Assembly (NCBI GenBank): GCA_000310025.1
Contig: FN648768.1
Location: 1-48,272, forward strand
Origin: Ectocarpus siliculosus
Taxonomy: Eukaryota > Sar > Phaeophyceae > Ectocarpales > Ectocarpaceae
Length of the DNA: 48,272 bases
Reading direction: 5' to 3'
Shown: positions 37,044 to 46,989 of the stretch, piece by piece
Numbering within the stretch: the first letter of the stretch is position 1
Layout of the letters: the number at the start of each line of letters is the position of its first letter
Translations under genes and position numbers: made by a program
The notes under the pieces: model-generated
Told to the model about the DNA's origin: nothing
The model's input: only the letters and a program-made list of their open reading frames with translations
Database searches by the model: none

Positions 37044-37294
37044 TAGGCGCGACCACGATAGGAAGAAGCAGGTCCGCGGCGGTGGCTGCTATCGCTGTCG
37101 CCAGAGCTCCCGCACGGCTAATCTCCGATCCTCCATGATATGACGAACAGCGAACCGTTCGAAAATAGCTGCTTCACAGCAGCATCCATCGCATGAAAGT
37201 ACAAGCATACGGGCAAGATGGGTAGTGTTAGCAAGAGCTATCACGCCCAGAATTATTACAAGCGTCGCTTGCTCCCAATCACTCCTGAGTGTTA

Positions 37295-38361
37295 CTACTC
37301 GTAGAGTTCACGGGCAGCAGCAGTAGCTGCACGTTCATGAGCGGAAGAAAGCATGGGGGGCGGAGCAGGCACACGGTTAGCAGAAGCTACAGCGCGTGCA
37401 TTGCGAGCCTGGCGACGATTATCACGAGCAAGTGCCTGCTCTCTGTTAGTCTTAGAGGTATAACTCTGAGAAGCGGACACTCGGGCGGCGGTCACATTAA
37501 CATCAGCATGTGCCGGCCGAGCGCCCGTGCTGTTTCCTCGAACAGGGATCTGCGATTTTGCTACATGGTTAATGGCAGGCGTATCGCAACGCACACCTCG
37601 AGAGGTGTGGATGGTCCGTGGTGCCACTGAACGCACATCAGAACGAATACTAGAACTGCTAGGAGCAGACGCATCGCGAGACGTGCTACGCAAAACAGGT
37701 GCAACAGCGGAAGCGGCGGAACGTTGTACACCGTCAGAAAATCTGACAGTCCCGTCATCCGCTGTAGACGGAACACGAAGCTCGTCATGCGGCATGGGGA
37801 CATTTCCTAGTGCAACTGAAGGCACATCGGAGGTTCCTAGTGCAACTGAACGCACATCGGAAGGTGAACGAGGCGCTCCTATTGCGACTTAGCGCACATC
37901 AGAGGGGTGGGTGGCTACTACGGCAGAACCGGTGGCCACCACATCATCACCAGAAACAGTAGTCTCAAAAGGAGACGGAGATGTTCCGGTGGGGGTATGA
38001 ACGGCATCACCAGCAAGACCAGTGGATACAGAGGGAGCAGCCGGTTTACGCGCACGCACACTACTCGAGGCTATAACCCCACGAGCATGCTCATCCTCTT
38101 GGAAAAGGCGGACACGCCTGGCCTCAGAGCGAAGCTCAAACAGACGTGCGGCAACTTCTTGGGGATCAGCGGCGCGAGCACCAACACTATCATGTGGCGC
38201 ATACAGAGCGTGGTCGAAAAAGGCCGAGGCGACTGCAGGATCAACATGTGATACAGCAGGCAGCGCCTCTGGCGAACCAGGCGGTGGGGGGGGAACCGAC
38301 TGCAGAGACTGGCAGGGCTGGCAGACTCTGAGTCCTCGCTGCCGTCCTTACGATGAGACAT
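37295..38361 (-). pseudogene. Element E: N-terminal Gag or accessory frame
   Basis: ATG at 38361 gives MSHRKDGSEDSESASPAS, about 150 bp inside the 5' LTR. After a run of eight G (+ strand, about 38286) the sense continues in another frame through PEALPAVSHVDPAVASAFFD and RLFELRSEARRVRLFQEDEH to a TAA at about 37890. It then goes on in the same frame with repeats of SDVRSVALG to a stop at 37295. The helical 'RLFELRSEARRVRLFQEDE' part looks like a coiled coil. It could be the first part of Gag or a separate product; I recognise no family. The region 37044-37294 between it and Gag has several stops. Confidence 0.6.
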
Positions 38362-38489
38362 CCCAAGAAAGGAAGAGCAAAACTGCGACCACGCGTTCAC
38401 GACAGTCAGTGGCGGAGCACACAAAAGAGAAATAGAGCTAGCTCGCGCCACGCCAAGCAGAGAACAACAGTCGAGAGAAAGCTAAAATC

Positions 38490-38510
38490 CTTTGCTGCAG
38501 ACACGCCAAA
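38490..38510 (-). other. Putative primer-binding site of element E
   Basis: Directly after the 5' LTR the - strand reads TTTGGCGTGTCTGCAGCAAA. TGG two bases inside the element is the usual start of a site pairing with the CCA end of a tRNA. The tRNA cannot be named from the sequence alone. Confidence 0.55.
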
Positions 38511-38776
38511 TGTTGTGGGATTACACGCGTAGCGATCCCTGTAGACCCTGATGAAGACTCACTTGTTTATTAATCTCTTGAAACAGCAGTGCTTGCTGTT
38601 GCTTTGCTGTCAAAGGTAGACTGAGCACAGAGGGGGAGGACATGCTCCTTCTAAAGGGGGCCACAAAGGTCCTGTCCCCTGTTTTATCCTTCCATCGGGA
38701 GTTACATCTCCCGCACTTTCCTCTGGGAATTACTCCGCAATACCGTTGGCACTGGCTACTTTCAAATCCCATAGCA
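38511..38776 (-). repeat. Element E 5' LTR (266 bp)
   Basis: Partner of 26584-26849 with 10 differences seen (about 4 per cent), so this insertion is older than C or F. Confidence 0.95.
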
Positions 38777-38821
38777 CCATGGTGCTCCATGGAAAGCGTG
38801 TGGAACATTTTTCAAATCAAG
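38777..38821. repeat. Two-level minisatellite, array 2 (right remnant)
   Basis: CCAT (target duplication of E), then GGTGCTCCATGGAAAGCGTG and a TTTTTCAAATCAAGTG linker. Joined to 26583 it restores an ordinary unit of the array. Confidence 0.9.
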
Positions 38822-38829
38822 TGGGGCTT

Positions 38830-39233
38830 CCCACATTATCGTGTAAATGGATTCACAGTTATAACAGTGAAAGTCACTGTTATAACAGTAAATTTCACGG
38901 TTATATTAGTGAACTGTCACTCTTACAACGGTGAGGAGATCTCTTATGAAAGTGAGGAGCACTCCTATAACAGCAGCGATAGACACTTTCATAAGAATGA
39001 CGTCACTTTTATATAAGTGATAGTCACTTTTACAAAAGTGATATTGACTGTTATACGTCACTTTCTCCCACAATGAAAGCAAAAGCCACACACACTTTCA
39101 CAGACACTCCTACAACAGTCAAATCACTATTACGAGAGAGAGAGAGTCATTTCACGGTATGAAAGTGAATGATTCTTTTACGAAAGTGACGCGCGCGTCA
39201 CTTTCATAAAAGTGCAGAACTAGTCCACGATAC
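38830..39233. repeat. Cluster of short palindromes (CACTTT...AAAGTG family)
   Basis: Many short inverted repeats on the theme GTCACTTTTA-TAAAAGTGAC, for example GTCACTTTTACAAAAGTGAT at about 39022, with related GTTATAACAGTGAAAGTCAC at about 38860. A GAGAGAGAGAG run sits at about 39136. No coding sense. It begins about 10 bp after the second minisatellite ends. Confidence 0.85.
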
Positions 39234-39525
39234 TATCACGTGCGTGACTTTCGTCACTTTTACGAAAGTGAAGACAAGTGCCGAACGATTTCTTCACTTT
39301 CAATAAAGTGTATGATCAGCGCACGGTACATATCATGTGCGTGACTTTCGTCACTCTTACGAAAGTGAAGACAAGTGACGAACGATTTCGTCACTTTCAT
39401 TAAAGTGCATGATCTGTGCACCGTACATATCACGTGCGTGACTTTCGCCACCTTCACGCAAGTGACGTCATATGAACATAGGGTTGACTGCGCGTCCTTT
39501 GATGAAAGTTTTGCTTGTATGCTGA
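39234..39525. repeat. 97-bp tandem repeat, three copies
   Basis: TATCACGTGCGTGACTTTCG begins at 39234, 39331 (TATCATG variant) and 39428, spaced exactly 97 bp. Each copy contains two palindromic pairs of the TCACTTT...AAAGTGA kind and CGAACGATTTC. The third copy decays after about 39470. Confidence 0.88.
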
Positions 39526-39600
39526 CGCTAGGGCTAATGCTTAGCTCGCGGCCGACAATCGCCGAAGGCGCCCCTTGAAGTTGTTTTTGCTCTTGTGTTA

Positions 39601-40137
39601 TTAGGTTGTGGTCTCTGCGAGGGTGAAAGGGTCCCCGCAATACCAGATGGTCATACCACTACCCCAACTGCGTATCCCCGAAATCAAGCCCAGACCAGTA
39701 TCTTTACCGAAGTACCACAAACAGTCCCCTGCTTGGATAAAGGTACTGTCGTCCAAGCGAACTACATGCATGTACCGTTCCAGGAACGGCAACTTGAAAC
39801 ATACAAAAATATACCATCAAAGATATACCTCATACGTCAAGAGCCTTACCCCCCTTGAGAAAACTCAATCCGTAAAAAAAACAGAAATATCCTTGGAAAC
39901 ATATCCAACAAGGTTCAACATTACATCAGCGTTGCGTCTATTGCAGAACAACGGACAATACCGGAAACGCGTCATCAAATCAGAATCAACAACCAGCCCC
40001 AACCACTTACTAATCAGCACATACCAAATCCTTCCTTCAATACAACATCCAGAAATACTCAGGACTGCAAAGACAGCATAACGTCCAAAAACCCAACACA
40101 AAAATGACGCTTGCAACTGTCGTTGCATTTTCATCAA
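39601..40137 (-). other. Possible decayed coding fragment, unassigned
   Basis: Two - strand frames (40137-39865 and 39792-39601) are Trp/Tyr/Phe-rich, such as RIWYVLISKWLGLVVDSDLM and DCLWYFGKDTGLGLISGIRS. They look like protein, but I recognise no family. A + strand frame of 157 codons overlaps them (39608-40081). No start context or splice sites decide between them. The coding status is open. Confidence 0.25.
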
Positions 40138-40189
40138 TCATTCTCATTGCATCGCCCCCCCCGCTCCGTGGGATTTAAATAAAGCCACT

Positions 40190-41698
40190 AGAAAAAGGGA
40201 ACAGACAATATATAGTGCAGACATCTGCCGTTATCCCAAGGCAATTCAACACCTTGTCAACGCAAAACATGAAAAGATCGTACTGCTACAAGGGGCATGG
40301 CATATGATACTTGTATGCAGTACGCCAACACAAAAGAAACCACCCTTCCTTGTGAGCATAATGATAACACACAATCTACGACAGCGAGTCAATGATCTCA
40401 TGCACCTCCATTCTGAGCCTCACTGACTTTAACCGCAGATCGCGTGACACACGGTGTTCTTTCAATGTCCCAAAATACAAGTAACACAAACCTCCAAATA
40501 AAAGTGCATGAAACACGATAGTATCACATCGCTACAATCGCCGACTAACGACTTCAGGCATCTCCATTCTGAACGTCGCTTGATCATCACCGCGCACGAT
40601 ACGACATGTTACGTTCCCCCGAAAAAAAACAATCCACACATGACAAGAAAGTTAGCCGAAATCAAGCGGAAAAAATACAATCCCCACAACCGACCAGCCG
40701 AAATCACCATTCGAAAGCACGAGGGCACCAACCACGAGTACAGTCACTACGACACGTCGGATCCTTTCTCCAAATAACTTATCCGGCATCCACTAAACGA
40801 TAGAGAGCGCACCTGCCTACACGACATCCGTGTTTCTACCGTTCGAGGAGTTTCTGCCGTTGGTGAAGAATCAAATAGAAAAACAAAAATATGCAAACAG
40901 CCCGCCCCCCTGCTGTTGCACATAAAAGCAAGCTCGCAACGATTTGGGCACAATCGAAGATGTAGCACCTGTTCCCCAAACACCCGCACAAGACATCACT
41001 ACGAAAGCCCAACCACTGAGCCCTTAGATCTCCTAAGCCTCACGTGATATTCTCATCGCGAATGCGCATCACACTCTGCTACCAAAAACCTCCAAGTCAA
41101 CACGAATGTTGTTGTTGTTGTTGTTGTTGTTTTCTTCACATGAAAAAGAACATCCCGGTCTCTCTATCCAGGACCTCTTTCTGTCTGAATCTCTCCGTAC
41201 TAATCCAAAACTTGACTCGGTCAATTTCCGTGGTTTAACATACCTAGAAAAGGTATACCAAAATGAAATGGACCCCAAGGGTCAGCAGAGCGGTAAAATA
41301 CAAGAGCAAAATACAGTCAGAAGAAAAAATATTTTTTAGCCCTCCGCTCCCCTCTACACGCTATGTATGTGAGGTAAAATCAAAGAAAATAAAAGTGTCA
41401 AAAAAATAAAACAAAATGAAACAAAATAAAATAAAATAAAAGACGAGAACAACAACTCGCACAGGGGCCAGAATATCCACGAAGACAGTCTAAACGCGAC
41501 GGCAAGGGGGGGGGGAGAGAGAGAGAAAATAACAAAATAAAAAAACTAGTCCAAGCTTCAATCCGCAACATGCCGTGCGACACGGTCGGCCTCTTCTCGT
41601 TTGCTCTCTTCCCTCGCTGTTTCCTTCCGCCCCCCTCCCGTGCCGTTGATTGGCGCCGAGTCTAGAGGAGGCCAGCCTACAACACGAATATGCCGCTA
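40190..41698. other. No gene recognised; low-complexity sequence
   Basis: Holds a (TTG)n microsatellite at about 41107-41131, an A/AAAT-rich run at about 41395-41442 and a G9 plus (GA)n run at about 41506-41525. A block CTCCATTCTGA occurs at about 40408 and 40563 in related surroundings, a diverged duplication. No convincing frame. Confidence 0.5.
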
Positions 41699-41820
41699 GA
41701 ATTCTCCAAGTCACAACGAATATGCCGACGATATCGCTAGGCTTAGACTAAAGGGCAAAGAATTCTCCAAGTCACAACGAATATGCCGACGATATCGCTA
41801 GGCTTAGACTAAAGGGCAAA
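41699..41820. repeat. Perfect 61-bp tandem duplication
   Basis: 41699-41759 and 41760-41820 are the same 61 bp by eye (GAATTCTCCAAGTCACAACG ... AAAGGGCAAA). It is followed by a run of A. The exact identity points to a very recent slip or an assembly duplicate. Confidence 0.92.
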
Positions 41821-42015
41821 CTAAAAAAAAACTAACTCTTGCCCGTCTTCCGCTTCTTGGCGCCGCTCGTCTACACTTTCCGGGGAGGGGGGGGGGTTCT
41901 GGGCCTTGGGGATGGGATGCTTCAGTAGAGCGTGCTCGATCGTGGAATCCTTCGTGGAGCAGGATTTCTTATGGCAAACATTGATCGCCGAGAGGATTGG
42001 GAGCCACCTTATCAA
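41821..42015 (-). other. Short unassigned frame with basic tail in the alternate frame
   Basis: A 64-codon frame (NVCHKKSCSTKDSTIEHALL, KHPIPKAQNPPPSPE) passes through a run of ten or more G. In another frame the end reads GAKKRKTGKS plus stop, like a nuclear-localisation tail. It could be the last exon of a gene or a chance frame. The remaining 42016-42578 shows nothing coding. Confidence 0.25.
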
Positions 42016-42578
42016 AGCAGTTCAGTTGTTCGCGAGGGGGGGGGGAGTATTGCCAAAAGGCTTCATTAATGTTTGACGGACAAGGGTAGTAGACTGGGGG
42101 CTCTGAAACAAAGCAGTTGTCCGTACGTTACATACGTTGGTAATTCAGTGTCAGTCACTAGTATTTGTACTACTGTAAACACAACACGTAGGTATTCACC
42201 TCAGGAGAATTATCGGACCATTTGGGGGAGACCATTGTCCGTTAGGATATTCTTGCGTTGTTCCTAGAGGTCGGATTAACCGCCTGCTAGCGTGACCGGG
42301 ATATTGCAATGCCCCGTGTGTGTGCATCTTTCCGTGATAGCTTGGACGCTCGCCCCCCGTGGTGCTCGCCCCCACTCGATCACTCCTCTCTCTTTCCTCT
42401 TTCCTCACCCTTTGGCCAACTAAGCGCCACTTTCAAACATCAATCTGGTCTTTCAACAAGTGTACTTAACAGTCACTCTGGGAGCCTTTGCACACTGTCT
42501 CTACACAGTGCTTGCCACATCCAGGGATACACCTACCACAAGGTTACATCCCAAAAACATATTCGCCCAACTCGTTGC

Positions 42579-45462
42579 TCACCTTCCGGCGGTCGACATG
42601 GTGCAGCCGTGAACCAACGGGGCAGTAACCTTCGTCGTGGCCTTGTGACCATCTGCCCCCTTCTTCCTCGACGTAGAGCCGTCCATAATCGCGGTGAGCT
42701 GGGCACGACCAGCAGTGCGGGTTCCTTGAAGATCGTCGTAGCACTCCTTCCAGCACCGCATGCTCTCGATCGACACCTTGCCGTAGGTCATCCTGCTGCC
42801 GCCGTCTTTCCTCAACGCGGACACACTGGAGGCAAACTTGCGCAGTGGGGGGTCGTCGTCGTCGTCGTCGTCGCCGCCGCCGCCGCCCTCGCCGCGGCAC
42901 TCCTCCTCCATATTGGCGTCTGCCCCTGCAAGTTGGAGAATCAATGCAAGCTGGAGGACAATATAGAGGTAAGGATTGCCGCATAAGTCTGTTGTTATGA
43001 ATATTAATACTATAATAAAGGTCTCAAAGCCGAAAAGAAGGGCAATCGCAAGCAGTGGGAAATGTGGTCTGGTCAAGTGATTTAAGGTGTCTAGTATCAT
43101 GACTATAGCTGTCCTTCCGACGCAAAGTCAACGCCTGACCGCACGAAAACATATGAAGGTAAAGGTTCGACACCTACCGACCCTAACATTCCCACGCAAC
43201 CAAACAAACGAAACCTATCAAAAGGGACGGCTATTACAATCGATGGACCAAACATGGCGGGAGTACATGCAGGGCCGGGGCCGGCACCGACGCCGGTGCC
43301 CAAAGCGAGGTTTCCCAATGACTAAGAAAACAAACAAACGCGGTGGATCTGGATACTGCTCATATCACACGGCGAACAAACGAACCACCATGTAATGATT
43401 AGCGTAGCGCAGTGTTCTAGGGAACCGAGGATGGCGGCCCATCCATATTGAAGACCTAGTCTCTCACCGCTTGCACCCTGGGCGTCTCCAGCCCACGGCT
43501 CCCCCGTGGAGGCGGCGTGGTCGTGATTGCCGTTGGCAGAGAGGCCATCTCCATCGCCGGCCACTGCGCACTCTAGTCGACTGATCTCGGCCGCGTGCTC
43601 GGCCGCCTTGAGTCGGGCCTGGAGCAAACGAATTTCGGCAAGCTACGACAGAGCAGCGTCGCGCACAGCGTGCAAATATTTTTCAAGCAAGTGAGCCAAG
43701 GGGGTACGAACATACGCAAAATATATTTGCGAGGCCATGCTACTTTACTCTTCGATACGCTTTCGCAACAGCAATTTCTCTATTTTGAAAAGTTCAAGAT
43801 CCCCTACACCCGTGCATGAAAATGGGACAAGCGCCGACGATAAAAGTGGGACATTTGTTGCGTACTGTAGGTTAGAATAATGCGTGCATGATGATGGTAC
43901 ACATGGAGTGTGGAAGTATTGCGGAAGATGGTACATCTTTCGCGGAAGCGAGAATGGAGAATGACGTGTGGGGGCGTAGTTAGCATTTCCATCAACGCGC
44001 ACACCCAAAGTAGACGCAGCTCCACAACAAGCACGAAGGAGAGCTGCACAAAGATTGACCCTAGTGTCTGTCGACAAAAACAAACGAGGGGCAACACTGC
44101 GGGGAACCCACCTCGTGATCCGGCACGCTCCCGCTCCCTGACCCACTCGCCGTCGAAGCCCGCGCCGTGGCCTCAGCGCCGGTGCTTCCCGCTGCAACGT
44201 TCTTCCGTTCCGTCTTCTTTTCCTCTCGTGCCTCGTGGAATTCATTCGCTTGCTGGAAGCGACGCAACCGACGAAAAACAAATGATACGGAGTATTGCAT
44301 TAGTACATGTCGGCGCCTGGAAGGACGGGCAAAAAGGAATCTTGCCAAAAATACTGGGAGAGGACAGAATGGTGGAAAGGACAAGTAGGTTTGACGCGGA
44401 ACCACAACGTGCAACACGCAACCCATCCAAGCACGGCCAGACAAGAAACACACGGCTGCTACAAAAAAGCGTGTGAGTGTGAGGGGGGTCGCACCTGAAT
44501 AGCAGCGGAGGCGGCAGAGTTGGCGGCGTGCTTCTTGATCGCTTTTCGCTCGCTCCTAGCCTTCTGTTGCTTCTCGAGTGCCGCCATAGACGCCCTCCAC
44601 GCTGCCTTCGAGGCGTCCGACATCTGGCGTGCGGTGGCTGCTATCTCGGCTTTTTTCTTCTTGTCGTCCTTGATTCTCGCGGCTTTGACGGCGTGGTCTT
44701 GGTCTTTCTTGCTTTTCGGGGGCTTCTTCGCACGGCCCTCTCCCGCTGCCGCAGCCCCCCCCCATCCCTCCGCCGTCGCCGAAGGCATTGCAGCCACTGC
44801 TTTCCCAGCAGCAGCCGCGGCCACGGCGGCGGCTGCTTCTCCCCCGCCCGCCGCCATCACCGCCATCACAGCGGCAGCGACAGCAACTCCAACTGCCGCA
44901 GAGGACGCCCCCGCCGTCACCTCCGATGTGTCTGCTGCTGTAGACTGTGCCGTCTTCTCGCTCTTGTTGGCACCCGGCGCCGCACCCGCCACGGCGGTGA
45001 TGCCGCCGTCAACTTGCGTCAGGTCCCGTTGTCTGCTGTCGCTGTCGATGCCGCCGCGCCACTTGTGGAGCAGCACTTCGGCCTCGAGGCCCCCGGCGCT
45101 GCCGCTCTCTTCTTGCCCGTCTTGGTAGCACCCGGCGCGGTCGGCTTCGCGGCCCCCGGAAGCCCCGGTGTGCCGCCGCGCTTCTCGGCAACTGCCGACC
45201 TCGTTGGCCTCTTAGGCGCCGGGGCCGCGGTTGAGGGGACCACTTCTTGTTCTTTTTCGTCGTCGCTGTCGTCGCTATAATCTCGAAGGATGGGTGATTC
45301 GAAGAACCTATCGTCCACACCTCCATCTGGCTCGTTGGTCACGTCCAACACCGCCCGGTCTGGAAACGCAGCAGCAGTGGTGCCGGTCAAACTGGTGGTA
45401 GACCGGAGAGCCGACGTCGCTTTCCTCTTGCCTGCAGCAAGAAGCATGTCGTTACGCTGCAC
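42579..45462 (-). CDS. Spliced host gene, Lys/Ala-rich coiled-coil protein of unknown function
   Basis: Four exons with phase-consistent GT-AG introns. Exon 1: about 45462-44495. Intron: 44494-44253. Exon 2: 44252-44112 (47 codons). Intron: 44111-43643. Exon 3: 43642-43468. Intron: 43467-42926. Exon 4: 42925-42579 (TGA). The protein has an acidic start (ILRDYSDDSDDEKEQEVV), an Ala-rich middle, a basic KKPPKSKKDQDHAVKAARIK region and a coiled coil across exons 1-3 (AWRASMAALEKQQKARSERK, LAEIRLLQARLKAAEHAAEI). Then come a Gly/Asp run and a C-terminal MTYGKVSIESMRCWKECYDD. Exon 1 needs a one-base shift near 45070, and its 5' end is uncertain (an acceptor-like CTGCAG sits near 45430). I recognise no family. 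Nuclear location is a guess. Confidence 0.65.
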
Positions 45463-46035
45463 AAGAGCAAATGGGCACAGGGGGGTGAGGGCGGGTGTGC
45501 GCGCAGCGTTCTCTCCAGTTTAGGCATTCTGTCGTATGAATGTTGCACAGCAGTGGGCGATCGTATGGGTTACGCCGAAGGTCATAGTAAGCGCGACCAC
45601 ACCGAGAGGACCCGGAGAGGCGAGCCCTAACGCTCAAAGTCTGGTGGAGTTCCCATGGTTCGTGTGTGATTTAAGGAGATGGAAAGGTCCATTAAATGTT
45701 TCCCATCGCCGTGCCCAGTACCCCTCCATTGACTGATACACATCCAAAATTCGGAACTGCAAAAATGGACAAAATTGTCGCCTGAACTACGAATGAAGAA
45801 AGGATGCTCGGGCGGGGGAGTCGTCGAAGAGATGGCGGCGAGACATGGAGTCGAAGACTACAGAAGGAGTGCGAAGTAACAGAAGGAGTGCGAAGTATCC
45901 GGAGTAGCTACAGAGGAGTGGGAGGAGTGGGCCGGGGTAGCCATCGAGAGTGGAGGTAGAAAGGAGTGTATTTTCGTATTTTCCGGACCTTTAGAAGGGA
46001 TTATCGGAACCGGAGCACACAACACCGTTGCCAGA
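45463..46035. other. Spacer with short GGAGTG-type repeats
   Basis: Upstream side of the spliced gene. ACAGAAGGAGTGCGAAGTA occurs twice between about 45859 and 45898, followed by GGAGTGGGAGGAGTGG. No frame with coding character seen. Confidence 0.5.
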
Positions 46036-46475
46036 ATCGGAACAAACAACAGATCATTCCGACGCGAGAGCGGTGAAGAGAGAAAAACAATAATTTAAAG
46101 ACAACGTGGATACACAAACACACACACACCGAGAGGAGAAAGAGAGAGAATACGGTACCAAGGCGATAGGAGGTGAGTGCATACCGTGTGAAGGTGTTAG
46201 AAAAAACAAATTACAGCTGTAGCACACGGAATCGGAACAAACAACAGACCATTCCGACGCGAGAGCGGTGAAGAGAGAAAAAACAGTAATTTAAAGACAA
46301 CGTGGATACAAAGACACACACACACACCGAGAGGAGATAGAGAGAGAATACGGTACCAAGGTGATAGGAGGTGAGTGCATACCGTGTGAAGGTGTTAGAA
46401 AAAAACAAATTACAGCAGTAACACACGGAATCGGAACAAACAACAGACCATTCCGACGCGGTCAAGAGAGAAGGC
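46036..46475. repeat. Tandem repeat of about 195 bp, 2.2 copies
   Basis: ATCGGAACAAACAACAGA begins at 46036, 46231 and 46430 (periods 195 and 199). Each full copy holds an (AC)n run, GAGAGGAGA and GGTGATAGGAGGTGAGTGCA. Copies one and two differ at scattered sites. Long - strand frames here are Ser/Leu/Cys-rich by-products. Confidence 0.9.
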
Positions 46476-46989
46476 GAGAATGAAAAGAGAATGCGTATGG
46501 ACAGACCGTCAAAGACATAGAGAGACAGAGGAACGGCGGAGAAGGAGGCACACACAGAGAGGGCCGTACTTCGAGTGGAATGCGTGGTATGATGGCACAG
46601 AGCGGGGTGACAGCAGCAGGCGAGAGAGAGAAAAAGCGGAAGATAAAAGTGGAAAGTCCACCAAAGTGCCAAATTTCCTGAGGAAATGCTGCTCTGTGAG
46701 GGCCCGAGAAGACCGGAACAGAGCGCTCACAGACGCCGAAAGAGGCGAAATGAAGCGTTCTCAGAGAAAACTGAAATTGTAAGAAGACTACGGTAGCGTA
46801 GCATGATCCTGCACTCAACCGCTCTAAAAACTACAATAGGCTTTGAGCCTCACCCAGGATAGGTATTTCTTACGAGTTGGCCTCTCTTCGCCCAGAACAC
46901 CACTTCTTTATGGCCCAACCGAAAGAGCGGGCCAGCCACTGCTCCAAACACAGATAGTACCACTGCCAAACCAATCTCCTCCGACTTTG

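Larger units (their letters stand above)
26584..38776 (-). mobile_element. Element E: 12.2-kb Ty3/gypsy retrotransposon carrying a NADAR-like domain
   Basis: Bounded by 266-bp LTRs (TGTTGTGGGATT...CCCATA[A/G]CA) that differ at 10 positions by eye. A CCAT duplication lies at 26580-26583 and 38777-38780. Order on the - strand: 5' LTR, Gag N-terminal frame, capsid, zinc knuckle, NADAR-like domain, protease, reverse transcriptase, RNase H, integrase, chromodomain, small C-terminal barrel, 3' LTR. Integrase after RNase H is the gypsy order. It is large for a gypsy element because of long Ser/Thr/Pro linkers and extra domains. Many one-base shifts make this copy inactive. Confidence 0.94.

Noticed and set aside
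44520-45280. Two long + strand Ala/Leu/Arg-rich frames
   Set aside because: Antisense to exon 1 of the spliced gene, whose splice phases and coiled-coil heptads support the - strand.
46211-46672. Ser/Leu/Cys-rich - strand frames
   Set aside because: Products of CA and GA repeats in the 195-bp tandem unit.
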